From Hydnum rufescens UP504 (Eukaryota; Basidiomycota; Agaricomycetes; Cantharellales; Hydnaceae), in assembly GCA_014904985.1 (NCBI GenBank), contig MU129279.1, positions 1 through 38,467 on the forward strand: 38,467 bases of DNA. Direction: 5' to 3'. Below, one piece after another: positions 1 to 10,500 of the stretch. Each line of letters starts with the position of its first letter. Within the stretch, counting starts at the first letter, position 1. Below the pieces are notes generated by a model. It saw only the letters and a list, made by a program, of their open reading frames with translations. It had not been told where the DNA came from and did no database searches. The position numbers and the translations under genes are program-made.

Positions 1-63
1 TGACAGAACCCTCTGTTTCTTTCTGTGATGATGTTAAATTAGGGTTGTTTGGCGAGTAGCTAC

Positions 64-83
64 TCGATCCATCCAACTCGGCA
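64..83 (+). repeat. Left terminal inverted repeat core
   Basis: The sequence tcgatccatccaactcggca pairs exactly with 7495-7514 on the other strand. A partial direct copy, atccaactcgg, lies just inside at about 127-137 and looks like a subterminal repeat. Confidence 0.75.
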
Positions 84-770
84 GGCATGCCGGTGGTAAC
101 CGGACATTTCCGGCTCTTCATCAACATCCAACTCGGAGACTCCGACGACTTTAATCCAGGTGGGAAGCAATGTGGAACCTGTCATGGTGGTGTAGCCAAC
201 TAAGGTACGGGGGTTTTTGCCCTCTGGAAGTATATGTAGCTTCTCTATTGTGCATGAGATGATATTTTGACCGCGGACTGTGTGCGCCATCATGGAAGCT
301 TTTGAAAGACGTGAACCTGAACTGTTCCTTCGCATGATGGTGGACCTCCGCCGTGCAGACCATGAAGGATTTGCAATGTCGTGTAACCTGACCATCATGG
401 ATCTTGAGGTGTGGACTCAGTGAGTACTGGGGGTAGCACATGTCGGCGTACTCATCATTTTGGCTTGGCCCTGCTAGTCCATGCCACCACTATGGCCCCC
501 CTGTTGGACTCAGCAGTCTTGTCACGTTCTGTCTGACGCATGACCCGCCCATCCCTCTTCCGCAGTGCTTCTGTATATTCGATGGATATCCTGCTGCATA
601 CACGTCTTGTCGTTGGAAGCGAAGCATCCGGGAAGGCCGAAATGGTGACTGGAGTGCATCATGCCGTACACGACGCTGTTTGTTTCGTAGTCAGTTCTCA
701 TTTTGCTTTTGTTTTCATCATCCTATTCGTTATCTAACATCCACCTTACCTACAGCTTGGTTAGGGAAAT
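84..770. other. Transposon left flank, no gene seen
   Basis: This holds the inner part of the inverted end and a short inverted repeat (tgagtac at about 420-426, gtactca at about 448-454). The short open frames in it overlap on both strands and show no recognisable motif, so I call no gene. Confidence 0.4.
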
Positions 771-777
771 TATATAA
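771..777 (+). promoter_or_regulatory. TATA box before ORF 835-1335
   Basis: TATATAA lies 58 bases upstream of the ATG at 835. This is the same spacing as the TATA-to-ATG distance of the halogenase-like gene at 15965. Confidence 0.5.
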
Positions 778-834
778 CATCTGACCACGCACACATGTTG
801 GACGGCCAAATGTCCCTTGTATGCTATCTCCTGA

Positions 835-1335
835 ATGCTGTCACGGCATACTCTCACTTCGTTACTGATAGACATGCCATATCGCTTTCATTCGCTTACA
901 CAACCCGCTTTTCAGCATGACACCCCAATCTATCCACCACCCGCAATGCAAAATTTATTGTTTGCCAATGTCCCTTCATCCTCTGCTTCCTCTTTGTTGG
1001 GGGATCTTCCAGTTGGGCAGTCGACTCGCCCTCACCTCTCACTTCCAGGCCATCTCAAATCATCTCAATTAAACACAAAGGGTCTTGTCACCCTGTCCAG
1101 CACGGGTGTTCTAACACGCGACCTTCAAAAACTGCTAGATACTCTCGAGGAGTGTACTGTGTGTGGCCTCGTGTTCATCGCAGGTGCCCTACGTGCTCAC
1201 ATACCTCTCTGTGTTGGAGCCCGACTTGAGGAGGTCGAGAGTGAAGGGGAGGATGAGGGGGTGGACGTGGAGAAGGACCAAGGTACTGATAAGAAAGGAA
1301 AAGGAAAGGCTCCTGGTCAAGGAGATGGCTTCTGA
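835..1335 (+). CDS. Putative zinc-knuckle accessory protein
   Basis: This is an uninterrupted ORF of 166 codons from ATG 835, with a TATA box 58 bases upstream. The N-terminal half is rich in Ser, Pro and Leu. Residues about 107-127 carry Cys-x2-Cys-x13-His-x3-Cys within the context ECTVCG...HIPLC, which could hold one zinc ion. An acidic stretch (Glu/Asp/Val) and a Lys/Gly-rich tail follow. I do not recognise the family. It lies inside the 7.5-kb transposon, convergent with the transposase, so it may be a cargo or accessory protein. An acceptor-like site at about 1424 followed by a Cys-rich frame (see 1336-2008) raises the possibility of a further exon, but I found no in-frame donor that joins it. 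Confidence 0.4.
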   Translation: MLSRHTLTSLLIDMPYRFHSLTQPAFQHDTPIYPPPAMQNLLFANVPSSSASSLLGDLPVGQSTRPHLSLPGHLKSSQLNTKGLVTLSSTGVLTRDLQKLLDTLEECTVCGLVFIAGALRAHIPLCVGARLEEVESEGEDEGVDVEKDQGTDKKGKGKAPGQGDGF

Positions 1336-2008
1336 GGTGTCACCGTCTTTGAGTAAACCTGCCCTCTGAATTTTATGACCATGTCACTTGAATTTTCTTT
1401 GTGTGTATCCCTTATGATAATACAGAGACAAATGAGGTGTCGTCTTGAGGATTGTGAAGCCTGTCTGGTCCCTAATATCTGCCTCTCATCCTTATAATCC
1501 CAAATCATGCTCATCTGCCCCCGTGAGGGATGCGGGATGGCGCAGTGCCAGATGGATATGGACATGTGATTGATGCCCTGCTTGTCTCCTCCGAAGATAT
1601 TACAGATTGTAGTGTACGAGGGGAGTTACCATTCATTGTCTATCCTAGTAAAGTCCACAGTACCATCAGCAAGAAAGTGTACGCGGGATAATCTAGCTGG
1701 CATAGAGCTGGTACTAGAACTTTGTGTGTCGTTAGAATTAAGATTTCCCCCCCCCCATCCCCCCAAAAAAAAAGCAACATACAAGTTGAATGCAGGTGCC
1801 AAATTGCTCCCTCGTTCGTATATTGGCACTCCCGTGTGATTCCTTAAAGTGCGGAGTGTTTTGCAGATCAGAAGAAGTGGAATGTATGCTTGGAAATCGA
1901 AAAATCACATACGAGGCCAGATCAGGTTCTCTGTTCAAGCGACCATATGGGGGTGACCAAGTTGGGGCAGAGCTATTGCCAAAGACATTGAAGCTATGAA
2001 CAGAATAA
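1336..2008. other. Convergent intergenic stretch, possible Cys-rich exon
   Basis: This lies between the 3' ends of two convergent transposon genes. After an acceptor-like ataatacag near 1424, the frame starting AGACAAATG encodes C-x4-C-x2-C-x5-C and then stops. A nearby frame at about 1507-1569 encodes C-x5-C-x4-C. These could be zinc-binding exons of the ORF at 835 or chance. A 10-base C run lies at about 1746-1755, followed by an A run. Confidence 0.25.
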
Positions 2009-5000
2009 TCATGGATATGAGTGAGAATTGATGGAGGAAGAAAAAGAACAACGAAACTCTGAGTTGGCCATAACAGGCAGGGGATTCTGGGGGGTGTCAA
2101 TACCACAGTCATAGCTGCTATTGGAGAATGAGCGAGGGTAGTCCTGGACACCAGAAGAAGTGCTAATGTCGATATTCATGCTAGACAAAGACATTGCGCC
2201 ACCAGGATGCTCGTATGATGAAACGGACAGGTTCCTGCCAATGTAATCATGGCCAAAATGTTCGGGTTCTTGGGAACCAGAAGGGACATGACTGTCCATG
2301 CCCAGCATGACACTACCATGGGCTCCAGTTTGACTGCGCGGCGAGATGTGGGGGTAGTCATTCTGAGGCATGTACTGAGTGGATTGATCAGTAAGGGACC
2401 ATGGCTGGAGTTGGGGGGTAGTGGAAGAATGGAAATCCATATCTTGATATGAGAATTGGTGTAGGGTGGTGGAAAAAGGATGAACAACAGCATTTGACGT
2501 GGCGTTTGCATTCCCGGGAATGAGTCCCACCTCGTAGGCATACTGTGATAGATCATCATGGCCTGGATAGGAGTAGCCATTTGAACCGTGATTTAAGGAC
2601 GACAGCTGAGGGGCGGTAGATTGGACATCGGCATTGGGTGTGATTCGTGCACTGCCATGGAAATGATCGTCCAACAAAAATGTGCTGGAAGCAGCCGGGG
2701 TATAGGCGTGAGTGTTATTACCTAAAGGTGTGCCAGGATTGGGGTTGGGGGCAGTAGATTGGACATCGGTGTCGGGTGTGATTCGTGCACTGCCACAGAA
2801 ATGATTGTCCAACAAAAACGTGCTGGGAGTGGCCAAGGTATAGGCGTGAGTGTCATTACCTAAAGGTGTGCCAGGATTGGGGTTAGGATCTTGCAGTAGC
2901 TGGGGCATAGTGAAGATGTGTGGGCGCAAAGCATGTGAGGACCCACCAGTACTGCCCTGAATATTGATGCCTGTGCTGCTATGGGAATGTCCACTCGAGC
3001 ACAGTATCTAGAGGAATTGGTGGCTGTAAAAAATATCAATCCTTAAGCATGGGATTTAAAGGGGATTCCGATGGTCACACCTTCCAGATTTTGATCATCC
3101 TGGAACCTTTGGCCTCTGTATTGGAAAGCCGGGAAATCCCCTGATCTATTTTTGACTGGATGCTTCGTATTTTGCCCTCGATGCGCTTGATCTCCCAACT
3201 GATTTGTCCATGTCGTGATGAAGATGCCAATGTGGGAAGTAGAGCTGCAAGTGCATCCTTTGACATTGTGAGCTTGGATTCCTCACCAATGCGCTCTGTA
3301 TATAGAGATTGGACTCGTTGATTCAATTCTTGGATGCCATTATCCACACGGTTGAACTTGGACAATTTTGCTGACAGTGAATATTAAGAGAGGATTAGAG
3401 CAAAAACAAATCAAGACAATTGAATGGCTTACAACCACGTCGTGCAGTCAGGGTTGCTCGCTCTCGGGCTTCACCTGTATGGTCACCCTCACGGATCCCT
3501 GCTGTACTTGTGGCCTGGCGTGCCTTATACTTGTTTAGAGCGAGGCGCCGCCCACGGAGCATGGCAACCAATGGGCTAAGAAACGTCCCTTCACGGTAAG
3601 TATCCATATGGGCTGCCTCGCCAACATTTGAATTATCACGACTGGCCGCCCAGGCTAGCTCACTGATATTGCTCATTTCGCAACACATACCTGAAAGGGC
3701 AAAGCCACTTGAGATCTTCTCCTCAAGCCATTCTATATGAAGGTATATTATGTGGTAGAATAGACAGAGAGGACAAAAAATCACATACTATGCCCTTTTG
3801 GGTGCCCCCGAATAATAGCCAGAGCAGCATCCCAATTGGGATGCTTCAGACACCATAGACTTTTCATGGCACTTGTCACATCAGGTGGTAACTTGAGCTC
3901 ATTGATATTCTGGAAGCCATGCACTCGACAGAGTCGATATATTGATTTTAGGTGACCATATGGGGATAGGGCCAAGCGTGACTCCCAATTTAGGTCATGG
4001 ACTGCTGCAGCCCCAATGTCGTGGCAAGTGGCCTTTATAGAAACATAAAGTGCAGATGTGACATTCTGAAGGTAGAGGCCAACACCTAGAGGTTTGTGGG
4101 AGTTGCCGCAATATAATAGTGTGGCACCCAGTGAATAAGTATTTCCTTCTCAGAAGAAATTGAAGCATACCAAGTGCTTGACCTCTATGTGCATCAGCCA
4201 CTATTATCTCCTTATTGACATATCTTGAATCAGCTATCCCATCATCAAAGTGGATGTGTTTGAAGCGGAGGTGTGAATTAGTATCTTTGAGAACAATCTC
4301 ATCAATAATATTCAAGAATTGTCGGTGGATTTCAGCAGTCTCATGCAAAACCATAACTGTTGCATAGGTTATACCTGAAAATATTGTAGTGTTAATATCA
4401 TGATCCAGATGGATGCAAGAGGGGACACACTGGTGTTAAGGCGAGAGTCCCACCCATCAATAGTAAATTCCTTCCATGCACCATGGATCCGTTTGAAGGA
4501 GGTGTCAATTATAACCTCTAATGCTTGCTGTAGACACCAGCTCTGATCTGGCAGCATACATATCATGAACTTGTTTTCTCCATCATCAAACATCCGCCGT
4601 AGGTAGTGATTTTCAGGAGGCATGGTTGCATTCTGCTGTCTCTCATATGTGAGAAGGCCTGTGTCCAGATTAGTGAATGACATAGTAGAACTCAGGAAGG
4701 AACACACCATCCCACCCTGTTCCATCAGGGAAAACCTCATCTTTTGTCTTCTGGATCATCCGCCCTAGATAGCTCCGATTATAGAAGGAGATATGAAGGT
4801 CACCAAGGCTGGGCTCAGTAATATGTGGGAGAATGAGTGATAGGAGGCGATTAATGATAGGGTCACGCATTGCTCCACGTGCTGTCATTGATGAAAGATT
4901 CTCCCCAGTCCTTAAAAGGAGTGTGCGCAAGGTGGAGAGTTCCATCGGTGGAGCAGATGTTGGTGTAGGGATTGCATGATGATGGGCCCCACTGCAGAGC

Positions 5001-6274
5001 AGCAAAATGCGGGGACAGGACACCAGATCTATTGGGACAATTAGGCGAAACTGGCTCTTGCAAGTAGGGCTCTGATCAAGGGGAAAGTCTGTGATACGCC
5101 CTGTCTTCAAGTCCCGGTGATCATTTGCTGGAATATCCCATAAGAAAAGACAATAAACTGTTAATTGGAGACAGGGAAACACTCACGACAGAAGGGATGA
5201 ACAGTACTTGGGTTTGTGTGATATTGACAAGATGTGCGTGGCCCATACCCAGCAGCAGCAGCATTGTTCTCAATATGGTCTAGTGTGGCCCAGTCTTTTG
5301 AAAACAGTGCTCTTAAATACACCTGATCATAGCGATCGACAGAATGACACCGATGTGCCTTGTCACTTGAACAATGGTGCTCGCACCTGGATATTTGGCA
5401 GAATAGAATAGAGTAAGAATAAGGCTGGAGAATTGCATAGAGATGAGTTTACTTCACAAAGGTCTCGCCTGTCTCGGCAGTGTACCACTGAATTTTTCCC
5501 TCGCATAGATTGGAGGGCATCTTGTGGCCCCTTTGTCGCAGTTTGCGTTTACGGTCTTCATCACATTTTATATCCCACTCTAGATCACTGAAGGAATGCT
5601 GCGGGGTCACTTTGTCTGTGGGGCAACCACAGCCCTCATTTATTAGCATGTGGTAGAAAGCAATAGTGTTCTCCACCAGTATTTCAGCATGTGTTTTTGG
5701 TGAGCGCGCGTACGAATGTTGATTACGTAATAATTCGTTCGTCGTGTAGATGTGGCTCTCTGCCTCCTTTTCAGGAATGTACATGGCACAGGTTCTAACA
5801 CCATTGCCTGAAGTATTTAGAAGATAAATTGGTGTATGGACATTTCCTCTTCCTGATTTCCCCGAACTCACAATGCCAATGCTCCTCTTGGCACAAAACT
5901 GGGGTTCCTGATTCTGTATCTCGCAGAAGTGGTGTAGTAAATTTCCTTGCGCCATAGTGTCCAAGTGAATAAGCCCAAGATTTGACAATTTTATTCCGGT
6001 AGAATGTCGAATCATGGTCGTCAGAATCCAGATCCCAGACATGTAATACTGAAGTCCCAGGGGTGTCTGTGGTTTCAGGCCAGATAGGATATAGACCCTT
6101 GGTGTGATAAATGACCATATTGCTTCTAGTTTGGCGGGTAATAATCATGACTTCACATGGATCAGCTCGGCTCGGCTCAGCAGCAGATACATAGACAGGT
6201 AGTTGTGGCCCCAGTTCATCACAGTCGAGTTGTAGTATACTCTCCCAATCCTTCTCTGGGAGAGAAGATGACAT
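2009..6274 (-). CDS. MULE-type transposase with N-terminal zinc-binding domain
   Basis: Ten exons join in frame to about 1231 residues: 6274-5872, 5807-5453, 5386-5187, 5127-4708, 4658-4431, 4374-4171, 4085-3789, 3732-3433, 3370-3081 and 3007-2009. All introns are 49-85 nt with GT and AG ends. The start is the first ATG in frame. Residues 128-141 carry CQEEHWHCNGVRTC, the remnant or core of a GCM/WRKY-like zinc site. A second Cys/His cluster (about 253-320) contains CEHHC and a later HPFC. The catalytic core shows D511 (IIDTSFKRIHG), D596 (IIVADAHRG), C656-x2-H659 (LCRVHG) and E741 (NVGEAAH), matching the D-D-C/H-E arrangement of MULE transposases. A charged, probably coiled-coil stretch follows (about 803-899), then a Ser/Pro/Gln-rich tail with a 46-residue tandem duplication. 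The last junction (3080-3008) is the least certain: without it the protein ends at 3075. No frame break is needed anywhere, so the gene may be active. Confidence 0.78.
2614..2889 (-). repeat. 138-bp tandem duplication inside transposase tail
   Basis: Two copies of 138 bases (46 codons) lie at about 2614-2751 and 2752-2889. They differ at few positions and keep the reading frame. Both encode a segment beginning NPNPGTPLGN and ending DVQSTA. The low divergence suggests a recent in-frame duplication. Confidence 0.8.
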
Positions 6275-6465
6275 CGAGAAAAGAGTAGGTTGTAGCAGTG
6301 ATGGTGAAGAAATTTTCAAAAAAATTTCGTTTGATTTTCCACACTCCAGGTCCAGGGTACCTTCCCCCTACTATGAATTAGGAGGTAAATCTTAATCCTA
6401 TTTTCTTTCTTTTTGAGCAAAGAGGAGAATTATATTAGAGACATTCGACTATTCTCCGACATACT

Positions 6466-7343
6466 CTAGAGCCCCAGGTCCTTTGTGATGCTTAGCATGA
6501 AGCGTGTAGAAATTGTATCTATGTGATAGCGAGCCTCCACCAGATCCGCCCATTCCTGTTCAGGCAATGCACTTACCAAAGCTCGAATCACTCTCATGTC
6601 TGTAAGTGATAACCCAAGCGATGACCCCCCCTCTCCAAATACATAAAACAGCAAGCACCGCTCCACATATGAGTTACGAATGGGTGGGCCAACATATGAA
6701 TTTGCCGGTCCTGTGGCTGGAGAAGGCGGAGGCTGAAGGGGATATGAAAAGGGCATAGGTGGTGTGTCACTGCCCATGGGAGGAAGGAGAAGGGAATGTG
6801 TTGCGCTCGCTGAGGGCATTGGGCCGGCAATAGCCGTGGAATGAGTCATGACGTCGGCCAAGAGTGGGAGAACAGTTGTTTTGAAGGTGTCCAAGACAGC
6901 CTGGAGGGCCACAACCATCTCAGGAGTGTTGTTGGTAAGGAGTGGTGATCCGGAAGAGTGAACAATGCCAGATGGCATTTTGGATAGGTCTTCATCACAT
7001 CCAAGTATGATCAAGAACGACGGCCTTTGCATCCTAAGATCGAGAATACGCTGCTATATGCATTAATATTACCACTATTAGTACTATGACTACTCAAATA
7101 GTAGGGGAAATGGCATACCGTCTCCTTCAAGACTATGAGAGCCTCTGCTTGTAGCATAATTTTGTGTGATCCGTGAGCAACAGGTGATGAATCTGGTAGG
7201 CCAAAGGAGGATGTCACAAAGGATAGACCTATGTTCCGAGTCAAGAGATGGTCCCCTTGATCGGAGTCTACAAGAGGTGTGCGGCTGGCAGAGGAGCTGG
7301 TCGAAGTCTCAGAGACTTCATCATTGTCAACCTCAGTTGCCAT
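6466..7343 (-). CDS. Unknown transposon-borne protein, two exons
   Basis: Exon 1 is 7343-7119 and exon 2 is 7053-6466. The 65-nt intron (7118-7054) has a GTATGC donor and a TATAG acceptor, and both junctions fall between codons. The product is 270 residues. The N-terminus is Glu/Ser/Thr-rich (MATEVDNDEVSETS). The middle is Pro/Ser-rich. The C-terminal third is more globular and contains LTDMRVIRALVSALPEQEWADL. I see no signal peptide, membrane segment or catalytic motif. It lies 191 bases upstream of the transposase ATG in the same orientation, with its start about 150 bases inside the right inverted end, so its promoter should lie in or next to that end. This resembles two-gene MULEs, where a second gene of unclear function accompanies the transposase. 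The function is not recognised. Confidence 0.55.
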
Positions 7344-7494
7344 CACACAAAGAGCGATATCTCTGCATGCATCCTAGTCTGAAATTACATATATGGGCTG
7401 CAATGTCATTGGAAATGTTGAACAATTATTTAAAGGTACACTGTCGACAGGAGGCATTTGATGGTTACGGAGTCACGATCGGTAACCAGCCGCT

Positions 7495-7514
7495 TGCCGA
7501 GTTGGATGGATCGA
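7495..7514 (-). repeat. Right terminal inverted repeat core
   Basis: This is the exact reverse complement of 64-83. The flanking CTGCCAACTCG (7515-7525) resembles the outer left sequence only partly, so the outer limit is uncertain. Confidence 0.75.
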
Positions 7515-10500
7515 CTGCCAACTCGTTACTGTCCCCATTTCGACAGAGAGACTGAGAGGAAGGAGCGATTCTCAGACTCACAGTTAGATAAGCAGTCGTT
7601 CGATTGATTCAAGGATTGAGTTCCAAGAAAAAGATTCTCACCCAGTCAGCCATCATCTGGGCCATGCCCCAAGAGGTAAGGAAAATGTCAATCAATGAAG
7701 TCGTTCCTTGACATGCCAAGTAGGTCCCGAGAGGACAGGTTCTGGATCTCCCAAGACCACCCTACTTTGGGGCCAAACAGGGACAGTCTGGAATGGGCCT
7801 CGTTCACTGTATGGCCTTCAATGGCAATTCCTTCATCGGTTTCCCCTGATTTACCGTAGTCAATATCGATCTGCTGGTGCCTAGATGTTGGCTCCAGCAC
7901 GTGCAAGTTCTCCCTAGAGCCTGTAGACCCCGAAAATCTGTACATGTCACACCTCTGGCTAGTTTTGGGGACTCTGGATCTCTGGATAGGGGTCAGTAAT
8001 GAGATTCTCTGACGGTTAATTCGAATATCTCTGTCCGGCCGATCTAAATGTCAAGTAGAAAAACAAACACTCCGGTGCTCGTGGATCACCTCTCAAGTTT
8101 CTTCGAGGAGTCCCCCTGTGTTGTTTTGATGGCGGTGTCGTTTAGGGGTCGCACTTATCCCCAGAGTCTTTCGGCTGATGCCGCAATGGGCGCTTCGCGC
8201 AAAATGTGTGTATTTTGTTCTGGTGCTTCCGGTCTGCCCAATTCAACAGTGGTATTTATTCAATATTGATCTTCTCGGCTGATTGTTGGTGAACCACCTC
8301 AGCACTTGCAAATGCTCTATTAGTATAAGGGCTCATGACAGGTCAACTCGGTGGAGGTTGCAGGCTACCGGAGGGTTGGCCCCCCCTGGAAATAGATATG
8401 CTATTTCTCCTATAAGTCTCCAAGAAGCTGGACGACGGTATATAAATTTCGAGGCCCAAAGGGGTCCACCTGACCTGCGCAACCGACACCGACCCGTCCT
8501 GTCAGATGCCCTCTTGCTTATATGTCACACTTGTGCACATCCCGGGGATATAAAGAGGAGTGTTTCCGGATCTCATTTCCTTGCGTTCCTCCTTGCTCAC
8601 AGATATTTCGCCGCAATCCTTCTCGTGACCAAACTCAACTGGATATATCATTCCCATGTGGTAAATTGCAGGCCTCCGCACCCAGTGGTGCTGTCCGATA
8701 ATATAAATCTTCCTAGGTGTAATAACTGCTTTCTGCTCTTCCCTCTTGTATGTGTACTGTGCTATTTTATGCAGTCAAGATGGGGTGTATGTCTAATCCC
8801 ATTGCCTCTGCAGCGTGGAGGCGCCATTGTTTTTTCCGTCTTCATCTTTGTGCGTTACTGGATATTTTCGCGGATGATCCTCTTGTGGTCCTGGTACCTT
8901 TCTTTCACAAGCTGACCTTCAGAACACCCTTGTAGGCGTACAACATCGCTGGAGCAGCCCTGCTCCTCAAATTCGGAGAGTTCGTTTATTTCCATTACCC
9001 TGAATGGTGAGAATGTTTCTCCTAGACGATCCTTCCGTCTTTGGAGATAGACCAGTACAAAATACACTCTTTGATTCTAGGGACATCTTTGCGGGCGTTT
9101 CCTTCTTGGTGGCCTTTGTCACGATGATTAATATTCTTGCACTCTCGAACGTACGCTTTTTTTGTCTGTCTGTTAATTTGTTGCTGTCTTTGATTCAGAT
9201 AAATTATGGGCACTGTCCCTTGAATTTTCTAGTGGTCGATAGCCATTACGAGGGTGTCGTCCTTCCTCTGGCCATTCGCATTTGTCGCGTCCGCTCTTCG
9301 GGCTATCGCTATGATCGTGGAGCTGAGTCTAGGGTAAACAATTGTTTAAATTACGGAATGAATCGTTAGCGCTCACACCACGAGTTTTACGCACAGGAAA
9401 AAGATGATCCAGTGGGAATGCGATCACGATGGGCAGTTATATACTGGAAAATATGATTCGAGTGGAAAAGTTCCCCATTTTTCCACTGGGGTCTGTCGGT
9501 TTGGAGTGAACAGTCTGTTCTCAGTGGTCGTTGTATGTCTTCTCGTGGATGTGGGGTGTCAGGTCAGGATTATCGCACTTCTTCGAAGGAGGACTGCTAA
9601 TCCCTATTGCACGATAGTTGTACATGATGTTCCTGAACTGGCGCTTTTCGAAACGATTGCAGAAATACGGTAAACCTGGCTCCGGTCTCATCAGTAACGG
9701 TGTCAACAGTAAGTTTGCCGAGCGGCTCCGTTTCTTCCGGGAGATTTCTTTCGCAGCTGATGGCGCTGATAGCACATTTGCATTTGCCCAATACTGCCTG
9801 AGGCCTTTATCATCTGTATTCTTGATTCTCTTCTCTGATTGTGACTTGATTGGTGTTCTCCAACGACGTGTGATAGCTTATTACAGCCCCTGGCTATAGG
9901 GTGCGGTACACTTTTCTTCATACTCTGTCCTGGGTTAGTTTTCCGCATTGCAGCCTCGGTATAGTCTTCAAGGATGTATTGTGGAACTTCCAATATAGAG
10001 AATAGTGTACTCCTCAATGTTATCTTCTGCAAAATAACATCGGAATCCCAAAATTCCAAATTAACCCTCACAGACTAAAGTTTGGCCCCGGTGGTAGGGG
10101 AGCGAAAATACACTGTCTGGAGGACACTTGGATGCGAAAACGTAAAGGAGACCGGAACCGGATTAATCGCTGGTGTCGGGGAGAAAGGGAAAGGGGGAGG
10201 GAGGGAAGAATTTGCAGAATAGGAGGCGTTGTGCTGGCTATACACATCTGTGGATGACGCTAGCAAGCACACGGTCCCCACAGATATGAGAACCCCGCGG
10301 AGTATCCTTTCGCTAGATGCCAGGGGCATTCAGTCGGGAATCTCTCAGCGGTCCTCACATCCATTGGATGGATGGAAAGAAAAGCCTTACATTGACAAGG
10401 CCTGGCCGTTCTTGGCTGTGGATCCTTCGGGGGGACTTATATATGATATATGTACACTACACAGCCAGGATCCACCTGGAAGACAGGAAGCGCGCACCAA

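Larger units (their letters stand above)
64..7514. mobile_element. MULE-like DNA transposon with three genes
   Basis: A 20-base motif at 64-83 recurs as its exact reverse complement at 7495-7514. Weaker inverted similarity extends inward, with GGTAAC-type motifs at about 93-100 and 7480-7487, and outward through a shared CGAG at about 52-55 and 7522-7525. Between the ends lie a MULE-type transposase gene, a second minus-strand gene and a plus-strand zinc-knuckle ORF, which together look like a transposon plus accessory genes. The exact outer boundary and the target duplication are not resolved. The similarity may reach the first bases of the window, so the left end could be incomplete. MULE elements usually have longer inverted ends and 8-11 bp duplications, so the class rests on the transposase rather than on the ends. 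Confidence 0.62.

Noticed and set aside
2176..2580. 134-codon minus-strand ORF
   Set aside because: An overlapping frame within the last exon of the transposase gene, with no independent support.
5838..5871. Shorter 34-nt version of transposase intron 1 (donor near 5841)
   Set aside because: It keeps frame, but the GTGAGT donor at 5871 gives a normal 64-nt intron and a tighter Cys cluster.
8283..8915. 210-codon open frame on plus
   Set aside because: No start context, no domain, odd composition (many Arg, Cys and Trp), and overlapping open frames in a region where all frames look random.
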